Source: Bog-473 sp963777485 (GTDB taxonomy: Bacteria; Actinomycetota; Acidimicrobiia; Acidimicrobiales; RAAP-2). Taken from it: a DNA stretch of 64,000 nucleotides. The notes beneath the pieces were generated by a model that did no database searches, was not told where the DNA came from, and saw only the letters and a list, made by a program, of their open reading frames with translations. Position numbers and translations under genes: made by a program. Positions 26,021 through 34,514 of the stretch are shown one piece after another. Every line of letters begins with the position of its first letter. The first letter of the stretch is position 1. The stretch lies in contig CAVZQP010000001.1 in NCBI GenBank assembly GCA_963777485.1, positions 1,178,001-1,242,000 on the forward strand, read 5' to 3'.

Positions 26021-26773
26021 TCAGTACCGTCCAGTTTTGGCGCGCGCTTCGTCGTAGACGGCCTGCAACTTTGGCACGAGCGCCTCGGTGGCGGCATGCA
26101 CGCTGGAACGCGAGACCCGCCCTCCCCCGGTTCGGGGAGGCGGCGGAATGGCGGGGCCGATCACCACTTGGATCGTCCGTGGCTTGGGGATCGCCGATCC
26201 CTTCGGCATGGCCAGGTCGGAGCCACCGATGCCGATCGGCACGATCGGTGCCTCCGTACGCGCCGAGAGGAACGCAGCCCCTTCCATCAGGTCCTTGATC
26301 ACCGTGCCCTCGCGACGCGTGCCCTCGGGGAAGAGGACGAGGGGGCTTTCCTCGCGCAGCACGTCCTCGGCCCGCTGCAGCGCCTCGCGGTCGGCGGACT
26401 CGCGATGCACGGGGAACGCACCGACGGAGAGCAACAGCTTGCCGAGCCACTTGTTGTTCCACATCTCGTCCTTCGTCATAAAGAAGAGCTTGCGGTCGGT
26501 GCAGAAGGCAGCGAACCCGAAGTCGGCGAACGATCGGTGGACCGGGGCCAGGATCACCGGCCCCGTCTCCGGGATGTGCTCCCTGCCCGTCACCTTCGGG
26601 CGGAACCACGTCCACAGCGCGGTGACGAAGATCGTCCGCTCGATCCTGTACAGCGCCGTGTAACTCGGATTGATCTCGAAAGCCTGGTGGCGCCCCGGAG
26701 CTACGGCCGGCGCGGGCATGTCCCTGGATTCTGGTTCGGGTCCCGGGCCCGGCTCGGTTCCCTTGGCGTTCAC
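26021..26773 (-). CDS. plsC: 1-acylglycerol-3-phosphate acyltransferase (PlsC family)
   Basis: 250 residues from GTG 26773, whose GTGA overlaps the stop of aroA::cmk; GTG 26779 is an alternative. Conserved acyltransferase blocks: HX4D as 'HRSFADFGF', 'FPEGTRREGT' (phosphate binding), and 'VPIGIGGSD'. The enzyme acylates lysophosphatidate at the membrane in phospholipid synthesis. The N-terminal about 30 residues are Pro/Glu-rich and probably disordered. It ends the aroH-tyrA-aroA::cmk operon, an order I associate with actinobacteria that place plsC after cmk. Confidence 0.92.
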   Translation of the reverse strand: MNAKGTEPGPGPEPESRDMPAPAVAPGRHQAFEINPSYTALYRIERTIFVTALWTWFRPKVTGREHIPETGPVILAPVHRSFADFGFAAFCTDRKLFFMTKDEMWNNKWLGKLLLSVGAFPVHRESADREALQRAEDVLREESPLVLFPEGTRREGTVIKDLMEGAAFLSARTEAPIVPIGIGGSDLAMPKGSAIPKPRTIQVVIGPAIPPPPRTGGGRVSRSSVHAATEALVPKLQAVYDEARAKTGRY

Positions 26774-28731
26774 AGCCACGACAACACCTCCTCGACAACA
26801 TCCTGCACCGTGCGACCGGTCGTATCGAGGTGGTGGGCGTCGTCGGCCTGCCGCAACGGGGATGCGTCCCGGGTGGAGTCCAGCCGGTCCCGCCGCGCCA
26901 CGCCCTCGGGGGCTTCGTCGTGGCGCCGGCGCGCCCGCTCCTCCGGCGACGCGGTCAGGTACACCTTGAGTTCGGCGGCGGGGAACACGACCGAGCCGAT
27001 GTCGCGGCCCTCCACCACCCCGCCTCCGTGGGTGGCGGCCCAGTCGCGCTGGCGCCGCACGAGTTGTTTGCGGACTTCGGGGTTGGCGGCCACGACGGAG
27101 ACGGCACGCCCGACCTCGGGCGAACGGATCGTGTTCGTCACGTCGATGCCGTCGATGGTCACCTGGGGCCCGACGACGATGTCAGCACTGGCTGCCAGTG
27201 CGGCCACGGCGGCGGCATCGTCAGGTGCGACGCCCCGCTCGAGAGCGAGGGCGGCGACGGCGCGGTACATCGCTCCCGTGTCGAGCCGCTCGAGCCCGAG
27301 ATCGCGGGCCACCGCGTTCGACACGGTGGACTTGCCGGCGCCCGCAGGGCCGTCGATGGCGACGAGCAGGGCACGGGGGGCACGGTCGTGCTCGTGATCT
27401 GGACGTGGTTCCGAAGTCGTGAGGAGCTGGAGCTCGTCCGCGAAGCCCGGATAGCTCGTGGCCGCGGCGTCGAATCGGGTGATGAGGCTCCGCTCGGCGG
27501 GCGCGGCGGCGAGCGCCGCGACCGCGGCGGCCATGGCCATCCGGTGGTCGCCCTGGCTGTCGAACCGGGCGCCGCGCAAAGGGCCGCCGACCCCGGCGAT
27601 CGAAAGGGTGTCGCCTTCTACGCGAGCCGATGCTCCGAACGCCTCGACCATCTCGGCCACGGCGGCCAGGCGGTCCACCTCTTTCACCCGGAGCTCGGCC
27701 ACGTCGGAGAAGACCGTGGTGCCCTCGGCGACAGCGGCGGCTACCGCGAGCGCTGGGATCTCGTCGAGCGACGGGATCTCGGCCGCGGTGACAGCGGTAG
27801 CCGTGAGGGGTTGGGTCGTCGCCCGCACGCGGATGGTCGCGGTGTGAGCGTCGCCTGCTTCGCGGTCGGGAGCCACGAGCGTGATGTTGGCGCCCATGCG
27901 CTGCAGGACACTCACGAAGCCGAGACGGGCCGGGCCGGAGTAGACGTCTGCGATGTCGACGGCACTGTCCGGGACGACGGCACCTGCGACCGCGAAGAAC
28001 GCGGCCGCTGAGGGATCACCAGGGACGGTGCGCTCGACTGGCTTGAGCTCCGATGGGCGCACCGTCACGACGCGGCCTTCACCCCACGGCTCCACGGAGA
28101 TGTCCGCTCCGGCCTCGGCCAGCATCTCCTCGGTGTGGGTCCGCGTCGTCACCGGCTCACGGACGATGGTCTCGCCTGTGGCGGACAGGCCCGCCAACAA
28201 GATCGCCGACTTGACCTGTGCGCTGGCCATCTTCGACGTCCATTCGATGCCTTGCAGCTCGCCGCCCTCGACACGCAGCGGCGGCAGGCAGCGTTTGCCT
28301 TGCCCGCTGACGGTCGCCCCCATGAATTCGAGCGGCTCGGCGACCCTGTCCATCGGCCGCTGGGACAATGATTCGTCACCGACCAGTTCGGTCGTCCAGG
28401 CGAGGCCGGCGACCAGGCCGGACAGCAGTCGCATCGACGTGCCGGAGTTCCCGCAGTCGAGCGGGTGTGCCGCGCGGCGCAGGCGGGTTCGCCCCCCGTG
28501 CAGCACGAGCGTGCCCTCCGCCGGGCGCTCGACCTCGACACCCATCGCCTCGACCGCGGCGAGGGAGGCTGCGACGTCGGCACCGTCACTGAGGCCGTGG
28601 ACGACCGAGGTGCCCTCGGCAAGCGCGGCGAGGAGCACGGACCGGTGCGAAATCGACTTCTCGCCCGGCGTCCGGACGGTGCCCCGGCACGACACGCCGC
28701 CCTCGACGACCAGGATGCGGGGTGCCGTCAT
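26770..28731 (-). CDS. aroA: Fused EPSP synthase-cytidylate kinase
   Basis: 653 residues in one frame. Residues about 1-425 are 3-phosphoshikimate 1-carboxyvinyltransferase: 'GEKSISHRSVLLAALA', 'DCGNSGTSMRLLSG', 'LRVKEVDRLAAV', 'QGDHRMAMA'. Residues about 433-653 are cytidylate kinase: P-loop 'AIDGPAGAGKSTVS', 'DTGAMYRAVA', 'VEGRDIGSVVFPAA', 'RRRHDEAPEGVARRD'. The short acidic/His linker ('RPDHEHDRAPR') joins two complete domains. The first half acts in aromatic amino-acid synthesis, the second phosphorylates CMP/dCMP. The ATG overlaps the tyrA stop (ATGA). Separate genes are the norm in most bacteria. Confidence 0.96.
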   Translation of the reverse strand: MTAPRILVVEGGVSCRGTVRTPGEKSISHRSVLLAALAEGTSVVHGLSDGADVAASLAAVEAMGVEVERPAEGTLVLHGGRTRLRRAAHPLDCGNSGTSMRLLSGLVAGLAWTTELVGDESLSQRPMDRVAEPLEFMGATVSGQGKRCLPPLRVEGGELQGIEWTSKMASAQVKSAILLAGLSATGETIVREPVTTRTHTEEMLAEAGADISVEPWGEGRVVTVRPSELKPVERTVPGDPSAAAFFAVAGAVVPDSAVDIADVYSGPARLGFVSVLQRMGANITLVAPDREAGDAHTATIRVRATTQPLTATAVTAAEIPSLDEIPALAVAAAVAEGTTVFSDVAELRVKEVDRLAAVAEMVEAFGASARVEGDTLSIAGVGGPLRGARFDSQGDHRMAMAAAVAALAAAPAERSLITRFDAAATSYPGFADELQLLTTSEPRPDHEHDRAPRALLVAIDGPAGAGKSTVSNAVARDLGLERLDTGAMYRAVAALALERGVAPDDAAAVAALAASADIVVGPQVTIDGIDVTNTIRSPEVGRAVSVVAANPEVRKQLVRRQRDWAATHGGGVVEGRDIGSVVFPAAELKVYLTASPEERARRRHDEAPEGVARRDRLDSTRDASPLRQADDAHHLDTTGRTVQDVVEEVLSWL

Positions 28732-29822
28732 GACAGGTGTGCGACCTGGCAGCGATAGCCCTTGGCCTCGACTGCGGCGCCGAGCGTTTCGCCGTCGGCG
28801 CCGTCGACGATCAGGATGAGGACGCCGCGTGGGCCCTCGGCCGAGTGCGCGATCTCGATGTCGTAGATGCCGATACCCGCGTCTGCCGCCAGTGAGGTGA
28901 TCTCGGCGAGGACGCCGGCGCGGTCGGGCACCGGGATGCGCAGCTCGGCCAGGTGGTCGGGCCGGGCAATGCGGGCGGGGAGGTTGCGGCGGGCCGCCGA
29001 GGCGGTTTGCAGGACACCGAGCACGCCGTCCCGGTCCTGCGCGGCAACGCGGTCACGCATCGTGGACAGATCGCCGACCAGCGCGTCGAGGGCCGCCACG
29101 ATGGCGGTTGCGTTCTCGGCGCAGATGTCCGGCCAGATGCCGGGATGGCCTGCAGCGACGCGGGTCATGTCGCGGAAGCCGCCGGCGGCGAGCCGCAACA
29201 GCGCGCCGTCCTGTTCGGCTCCCGCGCTGGCCGCGTTCATGAGCGTCGCGGCGACCAGGTGCGGGACGTGCGAGACCACGGCGACCAGGCGGTCGTGGTC
29301 TTCCGCCGAGAGAACGAGGACGTCCGCGCCCAGGCTCATGACGACACCCTTCAATCGGTCGAACGACTCGAGATCCGTGGCGGCCGTAGGCGTGAGCACC
29401 CATATCGCCCCCTCGAACAGCTCCGGGTCGGCGCCGTGCAGGCCGATCTGCTCCGAGCCCGCCATCGGGTGGCCGCCGACGAAGCGCGGATGGTCCGCCT
29501 CGGCGACGATGGCTTTCTTCACGCCACTCACGTCGGTGACGACGGCGTCGGGCCGGCGCTGCGGATCGGCCAGCAGGTCCTGCACCACCCGGGCGACCGA
29601 GGTTGCGGGTACGGCGACGAAGACGACCTCCGCGTCGGGGTCGTCCCCCAGGGCGTCGACGGCCTCACGCTCGAGCGCCTCGCTGGCGTGGGCCTCGTCG
29701 GCATCGAGACCGGATACGTGCCAGCCCCGCCGCCGGAGCCCGAGGGCGATGGACCCTCCGATCAACCCGGTCCCGACGACGAGCGCCCGGCGACGCGTCC
29801 CGCTTTCAGTCCGGGAGGTCAT
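28728..29822 (-). CDS. tyrA: Prephenate dehydrogenase with C-terminal ACT domain
   Basis: 364 residues. The Rossmann motif 'VVGTGLIGGSIALGLRRRG' binds NAD(P); the catalytic region is 'GGHPMAGSEQIG' and 'SHVPHLVAATLM'. The final about 75 residues ('RIPVPDRAGVLAEITSLAAD') form an ACT domain, usually an amino-acid (tyrosine) allosteric site. It converts prephenate (or arogenate) toward tyrosine. The start lies 17 nt inside the end of aroH; no later start precedes the Rossmann strand. The ACT domain suggests feedback inhibition. Confidence 0.95.
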   Translation of the reverse strand: MTSRTESGTRRRALVVGTGLIGGSIALGLRRRGWHVSGLDADEAHASEALEREAVDALGDDPDAEVVFVAVPATSVARVVQDLLADPQRRPDAVVTDVSGVKKAIVAEADHPRFVGGHPMAGSEQIGLHGADPELFEGAIWVLTPTAATDLESFDRLKGVVMSLGADVLVLSAEDHDRLVAVVSHVPHLVAATLMNAASAGAEQDGALLRLAAGGFRDMTRVAAGHPGIWPDICAENATAIVAALDALVGDLSTMRDRVAAQDRDGVLGVLQTASAARRNLPARIARPDHLAELRIPVPDRAGVLAEITSLAADAGIGIYDIEIAHSAEGPRGVLILIVDGADGETLGAAVEAKGYRCQVAHLS

Positions 29823-30180
29823 CGCGGAGCCCTTGGGCGCCGTGGAGGTAGACGTGGTGCATGTCGGTCCTCGACCTGGTGGTGTGGACGTGCAGCAGAA
29901 CCCGGATGCACTTGGGCATGGAGCCGGGCACGGCGATCTCGGCGGCACAGAGTAAAGGGACGGCGCCGAATCCGATCTCGCGGATGGCGGTGGCCGGGAA
30001 CGTGCTGGTCACGTCAGCCGTCGCAGTGAAAAGCACGCTGATGATGTCGTCCTCGGCCAGCTCGTTGCGGGCCATGAGCTCGCGCATCAGCTCCTGCGAG
30101 CGCTCCGTGACCTGGGCCACGGTGTCGGCGTCGACCGTCGTGGCCCCGCGCAGACCCCTGACCGTGAGAGCGGGTGCCAT
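29806..30180 (-). CDS. aroH: Chorismate mutase, AroH class
   Basis: 124 residues, trimeric AroH fold. 'VRGLRGATTVDADT' holds the N-terminal catalytic Arg, 'PLLCAAEIAVPGSM' the Cys/Glu pair, and 'KCIRVLLHVHT' the second Arg. It converts chorismate to prephenate, the substrate of the enzyme encoded immediately downstream. It heads the operon. The last residues diverge but the active-site set is complete. Confidence 0.95.
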   Translation of the reverse strand: MAPALTVRGLRGATTVDADTVAQVTERSQELMRELMARNELAEDDIISVLFTATADVTSTFPATAIREIGFGAVPLLCAAEIAVPGSMPKCIRVLLHVHTTRSRTDMHHVYLHGAQGLRDDLPD

Positions 30181-30338
30181 CGGCGGCCACTCTACCGGCC
30201 GGCGCGGCGTCTCCCCTGCTGACGGGGTTCTTCTTCGGGAAGGCGACCTCGCCCGAGCGCCGAACCCAGCCGCCCGAGGACTCTCGTCGGGTCGTATTCA
30301 CAACGGACCCCTATCGCTTGGTTCGGCTGTATACGCGG

Positions 30339-30435
30339 GTTCCTGCGCATTCGCCCCGAAATGAACACCACGGCGTGTTCGGTCGGAAAAAGCGTGCAGG
30401 GAGGTCTGGGCAGACGCGATGAAATGCGCAGGAAC
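30339..30435. repeat. 13-bp perfect inverted repeat, long loop
   Basis: GTTCCTGCGCATT at 30339-30351 is the exact reverse complement of AATGCGCAGGAAC at 30423-30435. Pairing continues imperfectly outward (CGC and TA matches). The 71-nt interior contains further short self-complementary segments. Confidence 0.75.
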
Positions 30436-30452
30436 GCGCATAGGCACCTGAG

Positions 30453-30474
30453 GGCGAGCGCCTACCCGCTCGCC
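30453..30474 (-). terminator. Hairpin beyond the pseudouridine synthase gene
   Basis: GGCGAGCG, 6-nt loop, CGCTCGCC. It starts 17 bp past the stop of the minus-strand gene. GC-rich, no U-tract, as is common in high-GC actinobacteria. Confidence 0.45.
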
Positions 30475-30490
30475 GTATACGACCCGACGG

Positions 30491-31183
30491 TTATCGGGAC
30501 GACGCGGCGAGGGCCCGCACCTCGTCGCCGCTGAGCGCGCGCCAGCGCCCCGGGGCCAGTGTCGTGTCGCGCACCGGGCCTATCCGCGTCCGCACGAGGC
30601 GTTGGACGGGGTGGCCGATGGCGTCGCACATGCGGCGGACCTGGCGGTTGCGCCCCTCGTGAATCACAAGGCGGAGGACGCCCTCTGCGAGCACACCCAC
30701 CTCGGCGGGCGCCGTCGGCCCGTCGTCGAGCTCGACACCCTGCCGCAGCGCGCGCAGCGCACCGGGGGCCGGCGTACCTCCCGCGACCTCGGCGACGTAT
30801 TCCTTGGGCACGCCGTGTGAGGGATGGGTGAGCAACTGGGCCAGCGCGCCGTCGTTCGTCAGGATGAGGAGACCCTCGGTGTGGCGGTCCAGCCGCCCGA
30901 CCGGGAAGACGCGCGGCTCGGCCGGCACCAGCGCCACGACGGTCGGGCGGCCCTGCGGGTCGTCGGCTGTGGTGACGACGCCGTCTGGCTTGTTCAAGAG
31001 GTAGTAGACGAGGTCCGGAGCGACCGGGATCAAGTTGCCATCGATCTCGACCCTTGCGGTCCCGGTGTCGATGCGCTGACCCAACCTGGCCACCTCGCCG
31101 TCGACAGTGACCCGGCCGGCCGCGATCAGCTCTTCGCACCCGCGGCGCGAACCGAGTCCGGCGCGGGCCAGGACCTTCTGCAG
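30491..31183 (-). CDS. RluB/RsuA-type pseudouridine synthase (start uncertain)
   Basis: About 230 residues. An S4 RNA-binding domain ('LQKVLARAGLGSRRGCEELI', 'GRVTVDGEVARLG') is followed by the catalytic domain with 'YLLNKPDGVVTT' and the aspartate in 'GRLDRHTEGLLILTNDG'. The end has 'HEGRNRQVRRMCDAIGHPV'. It modifies a uridine in rRNA. There is no ATG, GTG or TTG in frame between the scpB stop and the S4 domain; the only canonical start (31423) is deep inside scpB. CTG 31183 gives a normal-length N-terminus, so I use it. It follows scpA-scpB, the usual actinobacterial order. Confidence 0.85.
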   Translation of the reverse strand: MQKVLARAGLGSRRGCEELIAAGRVTVDGEVARLGQRIDTGTARVEIDGNLIPVAPDLVYYLLNKPDGVVTTADDPQGRPTVVALVPAEPRVFPVGRLDRHTEGLLILTNDGALAQLLTHPSHGVPKEYVAEVAGGTPAPGALRALRQGVELDDGPTAPAEVGVLAEGVLRLVIHEGRNRQVRRMCDAIGHPVQRLVRTRIGPVRDTTLAPGRWRALSGDEVRALAASSR

Positions 31184-31235
31184 GCGCTCGCTTTCGGTCC
31201 CTGCTGGCTCCGGTGTTCCTGGCGACGCGCTCGCG

Positions 31236-31835
31236 TCAGCCGTCGTCGTTGACCGCCTCGACGCCGAGGCCCAAAGCGGAACGCATTTCGCTCTCGAGGT
31301 CGCCCGCCACGTCGGGGCCGGGGAGGAAGTCTTCGACCGCCGGCAGCTGCGCCAGCGAGTCCAGGCCCAGTCGCTCCAAGAAGAGGTCCGTCGTGCCGAA
31401 GAGAGCCGGCTGGCCGGGCCCATCCGCGTGTCCCACTACCTCGATGTAGCCCCGCTGCTCGAGCAATCGCGTGACACCGTCGACGTTGACACCGCGCAGG
31501 GCCGAAATCTGGCCACGGGACACGGGCTGGCGGTAGGCGACGATGGCCAGCGTCTCGAGCGCGGCGGTGGAGAGCCGGTGCGACACCTCCCGGTTGGCGA
31601 AGCGCTCGACGTACGGCGCGAGGTCCGGGTGTGTCTGCAAACGCGCGCCGCCCGCTATCCGGGCCAGCACGAAGCCGCGCCGCTCTTGTTCGTACTCCTG
31701 CGCGAGCTCGGTCAGGGCCTCTTCGATGGAGCTGACCGGCTCCTCCAACAGCTCGGCCAGCAGTTGCGGCGGCAGCGGCTCTACCGCCACCAACAGGATG
31801 GCCTCGATCGTCCGGCCCAGCTCAGCGCGCTCCAC
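31236..31835 (-). CDS. scpB: Segregation and condensation protein ScpB
   Basis: 199 residues with the two winged-helix domains of ScpB: 'IEAILLVAVEPLPPQLLAEL' and 'RLSTAALETLAIVAYRQPVSRGQISALRGV' (shown in part), 'VTRLLEQRGYIEVVG', 'FGTTDLFLERLGL'. ScpB binds ScpA and the SMC ATPase in chromosome compaction. GTG 31835 has GAGGAG 8 nt upstream; GTG 31844 would have the SD touching the start. It starts just after the scpA stop, so it is coupled. Confidence 0.95.
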   Translation of the reverse strand: MERAELGRTIEAILLVAVEPLPPQLLAELLEEPVSSIEEALTELAQEYEQERRGFVLARIAGGARLQTHPDLAPYVERFANREVSHRLSTAALETLAIVAYRQPVSRGQISALRGVNVDGVTRLLEQRGYIEVVGHADGPGQPALFGTTDLFLERLGLDSLAQLPAVEDFLPGPDVAGDLESEMRSALGLGVEAVNDDG

Positions 31836-31847
31836 GAGTCCCACTCC

Positions 31848-32657
31848 TCATCCCTCGTAGTCATCGATCTCGTACCCGCCGAGCTCCGCCAGTCCGCGTC
31901 CGCTCGCCACCCCCGCCAGTTCGTCTCTTTCGAGCCAGGAGATCTGCAGGTCGCCGAAAGTCGTCCCCTGCCCGAGTGTCACCCGGCCCATCTTGCACAG
32001 CTCGAGCAGTGCGAGGAAGCGCACGATGACGTCAATGCGCGTGCGGCACTCCCGCACCAACTCCCGGAACGACGACGTCCGGTCCATGTCCGACAGTGTG
32101 AGCAGCTCGGTGACGGCCTCGGAGACAGAGACGGTGTCGACCGTGACGTGGGAAAGGTCGACCCGGGGCACCGGCCGCTCGGCCGAGCCGTGCAGGTAGG
32201 CCTGGGCCAGGTCTTCGGGCGTGACGCCGGCCAGCAGGTCCGGTGCGTGAACGACGAAGCCGTCGTCCAGGCCGACCTCGCGGGGCACTGACCGCGACGC
32301 TTGCTCCGTCAGGGCCACGAACACGTCGGTGGCTGCGGCGTACGCCCGACACTCGAGGAGCCGGGACAGGAGCAGGTCGCGCTCCTCCCAGCCGATCAGG
32401 TCCTCGTCGTCATCGACCGATTCGGGACCGGGTAACAGACGCTGCGACTTCAACTCGATGAGGATGGAGGCCACCAGCAGGAACTCCGATAACTGGTTGA
32501 AGTCGATCATTTCGCGCTCTTCGGTGAGGATCTGCACGAAGGCGTCGACGACCGGCAACAGGGGGATGTCGAGCACGTCCACCTCGTGCGAGGACACCAG
32601 GTGGAGGAGGAGATCGATCGGGCCCTCGAAGGCCGGAGTGGAGACTGCGTAGGCCAC
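31848..32657 (-). CDS. scpA: Segregation and condensation protein ScpA
   Basis: 269 residues. The kleisin N-terminus is 'TPAFEGPIDLLLHLVSSHEV' with 'VLDIPLLPVVDAFV'; then 'MIDFNQLSEFLLVASILIELKSQRLLP'-type helices (shown in part) and the C-terminal winged helix 'VRFLALLELCKMGRVTL'. It bridges SMC heads. GTG start; divergent from trpS with a 67-bp gap. First gene of scpA-scpB-pseudouridine synthase. Confidence 0.95.
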   Translation of the reverse strand: MAYAVSTPAFEGPIDLLLHLVSSHEVDVLDIPLLPVVDAFVQILTEEREMIDFNQLSEFLLVASILIELKSQRLLPGPESVDDDEDLIGWEERDLLLSRLLECRAYAAATDVFVALTEQASRSVPREVGLDDGFVVHAPDLLAGVTPEDLAQAYLHGSAERPVPRVDLSHVTVDTVSVSEAVTELLTLSDMDRTSSFRELVRECRTRIDVIVRFLALLELCKMGRVTLGQGTTFGDLQISWLERDELAGVASGRGLAELGGYEIDDYEG

Positions 32658-32724
32658 TCGCCGACGTTATCGAACGGGACGCCACGTTCGGCGCACCCCT
32701 GGTGGACCCCTACCATGGCGCCTC

Positions 32725-33714
32725 ATGAGCAGGGTCCTTTCCGGCATCGCGCCCTCGGGCAGCTTCACCTTGGGGAACTACCTCGGGGCCCTGCGGCACT
32801 GGGTCTCGTTCCAGGAGGGGCACGACGCCTTCTACTGCGTGGTCGACCTCCACGCCCTGACGACCGAGGTCGGCGAGGTGAACCTGCGAGCCAACACGCT
32901 CGACGCCGCCCTCAACCTTCTCGCGATCGGCCTCGAGCCCGAGCGGTCAACTCTGTTCATCCAGAGCCAGGTGCCCGAGCACACACGTCTCACCTGGCTG
33001 CTCGAGTGCACCACGGCCATGGGCGAGCTGCGCCGCATGACCCAGTTCAAGGACAAGGGCAAGGGCCAGGAGGCCGTGAGGGTCGGGCTGTTCACCTACC
33101 CCTGCCTCATGGCGGCCGACATCCTCCTCTACGACGCAGACGCCGTACCCGTGGGCGAGGACCAGCGTCAGCACCTGGAGTTGGCCCGCGAGCTGGCCAA
33201 TCGCTTCAACAATCGCTACGGCGAGACCTTCGTCGTCCCGGAGGCCACGATCGCGGGCACGGCCGCACGCGTCATGGACCTCCAGCACCCTGAGCGCAAG
33301 ATGTCCAAGTCGGCCGACTCGCCGCTCGGCACCATCGGCCTGCTGGACTCCGACGACGACATCACCCGCAAGGTGCGCAAAGCGGTCACCGACACCGACG
33401 GCGAGATGCGCTACGACCGGGACAAGAAACCCGGCCTGGCCAACTTGCTCGAGATCCTGGCGGCGGCCACCGGCCGCACCCCGGAGGGTGTGGCCGGTGA
33501 ATACGCCCGCTACGGCGACCTCAAGAACGACGTCGCCGCGTCGCTGGTCGAGCTGCTGCGACCGATCCGCGAGCGACGCACGGCCCTGGAAGGCGACCGC
33601 GCCTACGTCGACGACGTCCTGGCGCAGGGCGCGGCGCACGCCCATGAGGTGGCTGCAGCCGTTTACGCGCGGGCGGCGGACGCGATGGGGCTGCTGCAGG
33701 GGCGAGCCCACTGA
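32725..33714 (+). CDS. trpS: Tryptophanyl-tRNA synthetase
   Basis: 329 residues, class Ic. The HIGH-equivalent is 'GIAPSGSFTLGNYLGAL'; the second signature is 'ERKMSKSADSPLGTI'. 'YPCLMAADILLYDADAVPVG' and 'EDQRQHLELARELANRFN' are diagnostic of TrpRS. It charges tRNA-Trp. Length is normal. Monocistronic, convergent with the M50 protease gene 10 bp away. Confidence 0.97.
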   Translation: MSRVLSGIAPSGSFTLGNYLGALRHWVSFQEGHDAFYCVVDLHALTTEVGEVNLRANTLDAALNLLAIGLEPERSTLFIQSQVPEHTRLTWLLECTTAMGELRRMTQFKDKGKGQEAVRVGLFTYPCLMAADILLYDADAVPVGEDQRQHLELARELANRFNNRYGETFVVPEATIAGTAARVMDLQHPERKMSKSADSPLGTIGLLDSDDDITRKVRKAVTDTDGEMRYDRDKKPGLANLLEILAAATGRTPEGVAGEYARYGDLKNDVAASLVELLRPIRERRTALEGDRAYVDDVLAQGAAHAHEVAAAVYARAADAMGLLQGRAH

Positions 33715-33724
33715 ATCCCACCGG

Positions 33725-34471
33725 CTAGACCCCCAGCACGCGCCCCCACCAGCTGTAGATCTCGTTGAACAGCCACGTGATGGGGCCCGTATGCCCGTTG
33801 TTGTCCAAGAAGAAGTTCAGGACGACGAGCCCGAGGAGGATCGGCATCGTGTACTGGCGGTAGCGCAGGTAGGTCGGCCACCAGCTCCTCGGGAGCAACC
33901 GCTCGAACAGCACCGAGCCGTCGAGCGGCGGCAGGGGGATCATGTTGAACACGAACAGGCCGACGTTGACCACGCCCGCGAAGAACAGGATCTGAGCCGA
34001 GGTCGACCACTGCGTCAGGGTGATCCAATTGGGTGGCAGGTTGGGGCGCGCGAATTGGATGAACAGTACGGCGAAGACCGCGGCCAGCACCACGTTGACG
34101 AAGGGGCCCGCGAGTGAGACGACCACACCCTCGTTGCGAGGACTGCGCAATCGCCCGACGTTCACCGGCACCGGCTTGGCCCAACCGAACACCCCGATCC
34201 CACTCAGCGCGAGCAGTGCCGGGACGATCAACGTGCCAACCGGGTCGACGTGCACGATCGGGTTCAGGCTCAAGCGGCCGGCGCGCTTCGCAGTGTCGTC
34301 ACCGAACGCGTTGGCCACGACGCCATGCGAGACCTCGTGCAGGATGATCGACGGGACGACGACGCAGAAGATGATGATCTCCTGCTTGGTGATGTTGTGG
34401 TGGGCGACCAGCGCAATGACGAGGACCGCGATGGCGATCACCCAAATGGTGGCTTTAGTCCGCTGATCCAT
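33725..34471 (-). CDS. Site-2 protease family (M50) membrane metallopeptidase
   Basis: 248 residues, about six membrane helices. The zinc motif HExxH is 'ILHEVSHGVVAN' in an early helix; the third ligand region is 'NMIPLPPLDGSVLFE' (N-x-x-P...DG). This is the compact M50B/rhomboid-like S2P subfamily without a PDZ domain, which cuts substrates inside the membrane. Substrate unknown. ATG 34471 precedes the first helix 'IWVIAIAVLVIALV'. It ends the pyrG-nudix-xer-TraR operon; the gap to the preceding gene is 43 bp. Confidence 0.9.
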   Translation of the reverse strand: MDQRTKATIWVIAIAVLVIALVAHHNITKQEIIIFCVVVPSIILHEVSHGVVANAFGDDTAKRAGRLSLNPIVHVDPVGTLIVPALLALSGIGVFGWAKPVPVNVGRLRSPRNEGVVVSLAGPFVNVVLAAVFAVLFIQFARPNLPPNWITLTQWSTSAQILFFAGVVNVGLFVFNMIPLPPLDGSVLFERLLPRSWWPTYLRYRQYTMPILLGLVVLNFFLDNNGHTGPITWLFNEIYSWWGRVLGV

Positions 34472-34514
34472 CGGACGCCTCCGCGGGGAGGCTCCGGGTG
34501 AACGCACCGACGAC

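Larger units (their letters stand above)
30181..30490. other. Structured intergenic region upstream of aroH
   Basis: About 310 bp without a gene. It holds a 13-bp perfect inverted repeat with a 71-nt loop (30339-30435) and an 8-bp hairpin (30453-30474) that lies just beyond the stop of the pseudouridine synthase gene. The left part would contain the aroH promoter; I cannot place -35/-10 boxes with confidence. Confidence 0.5.
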
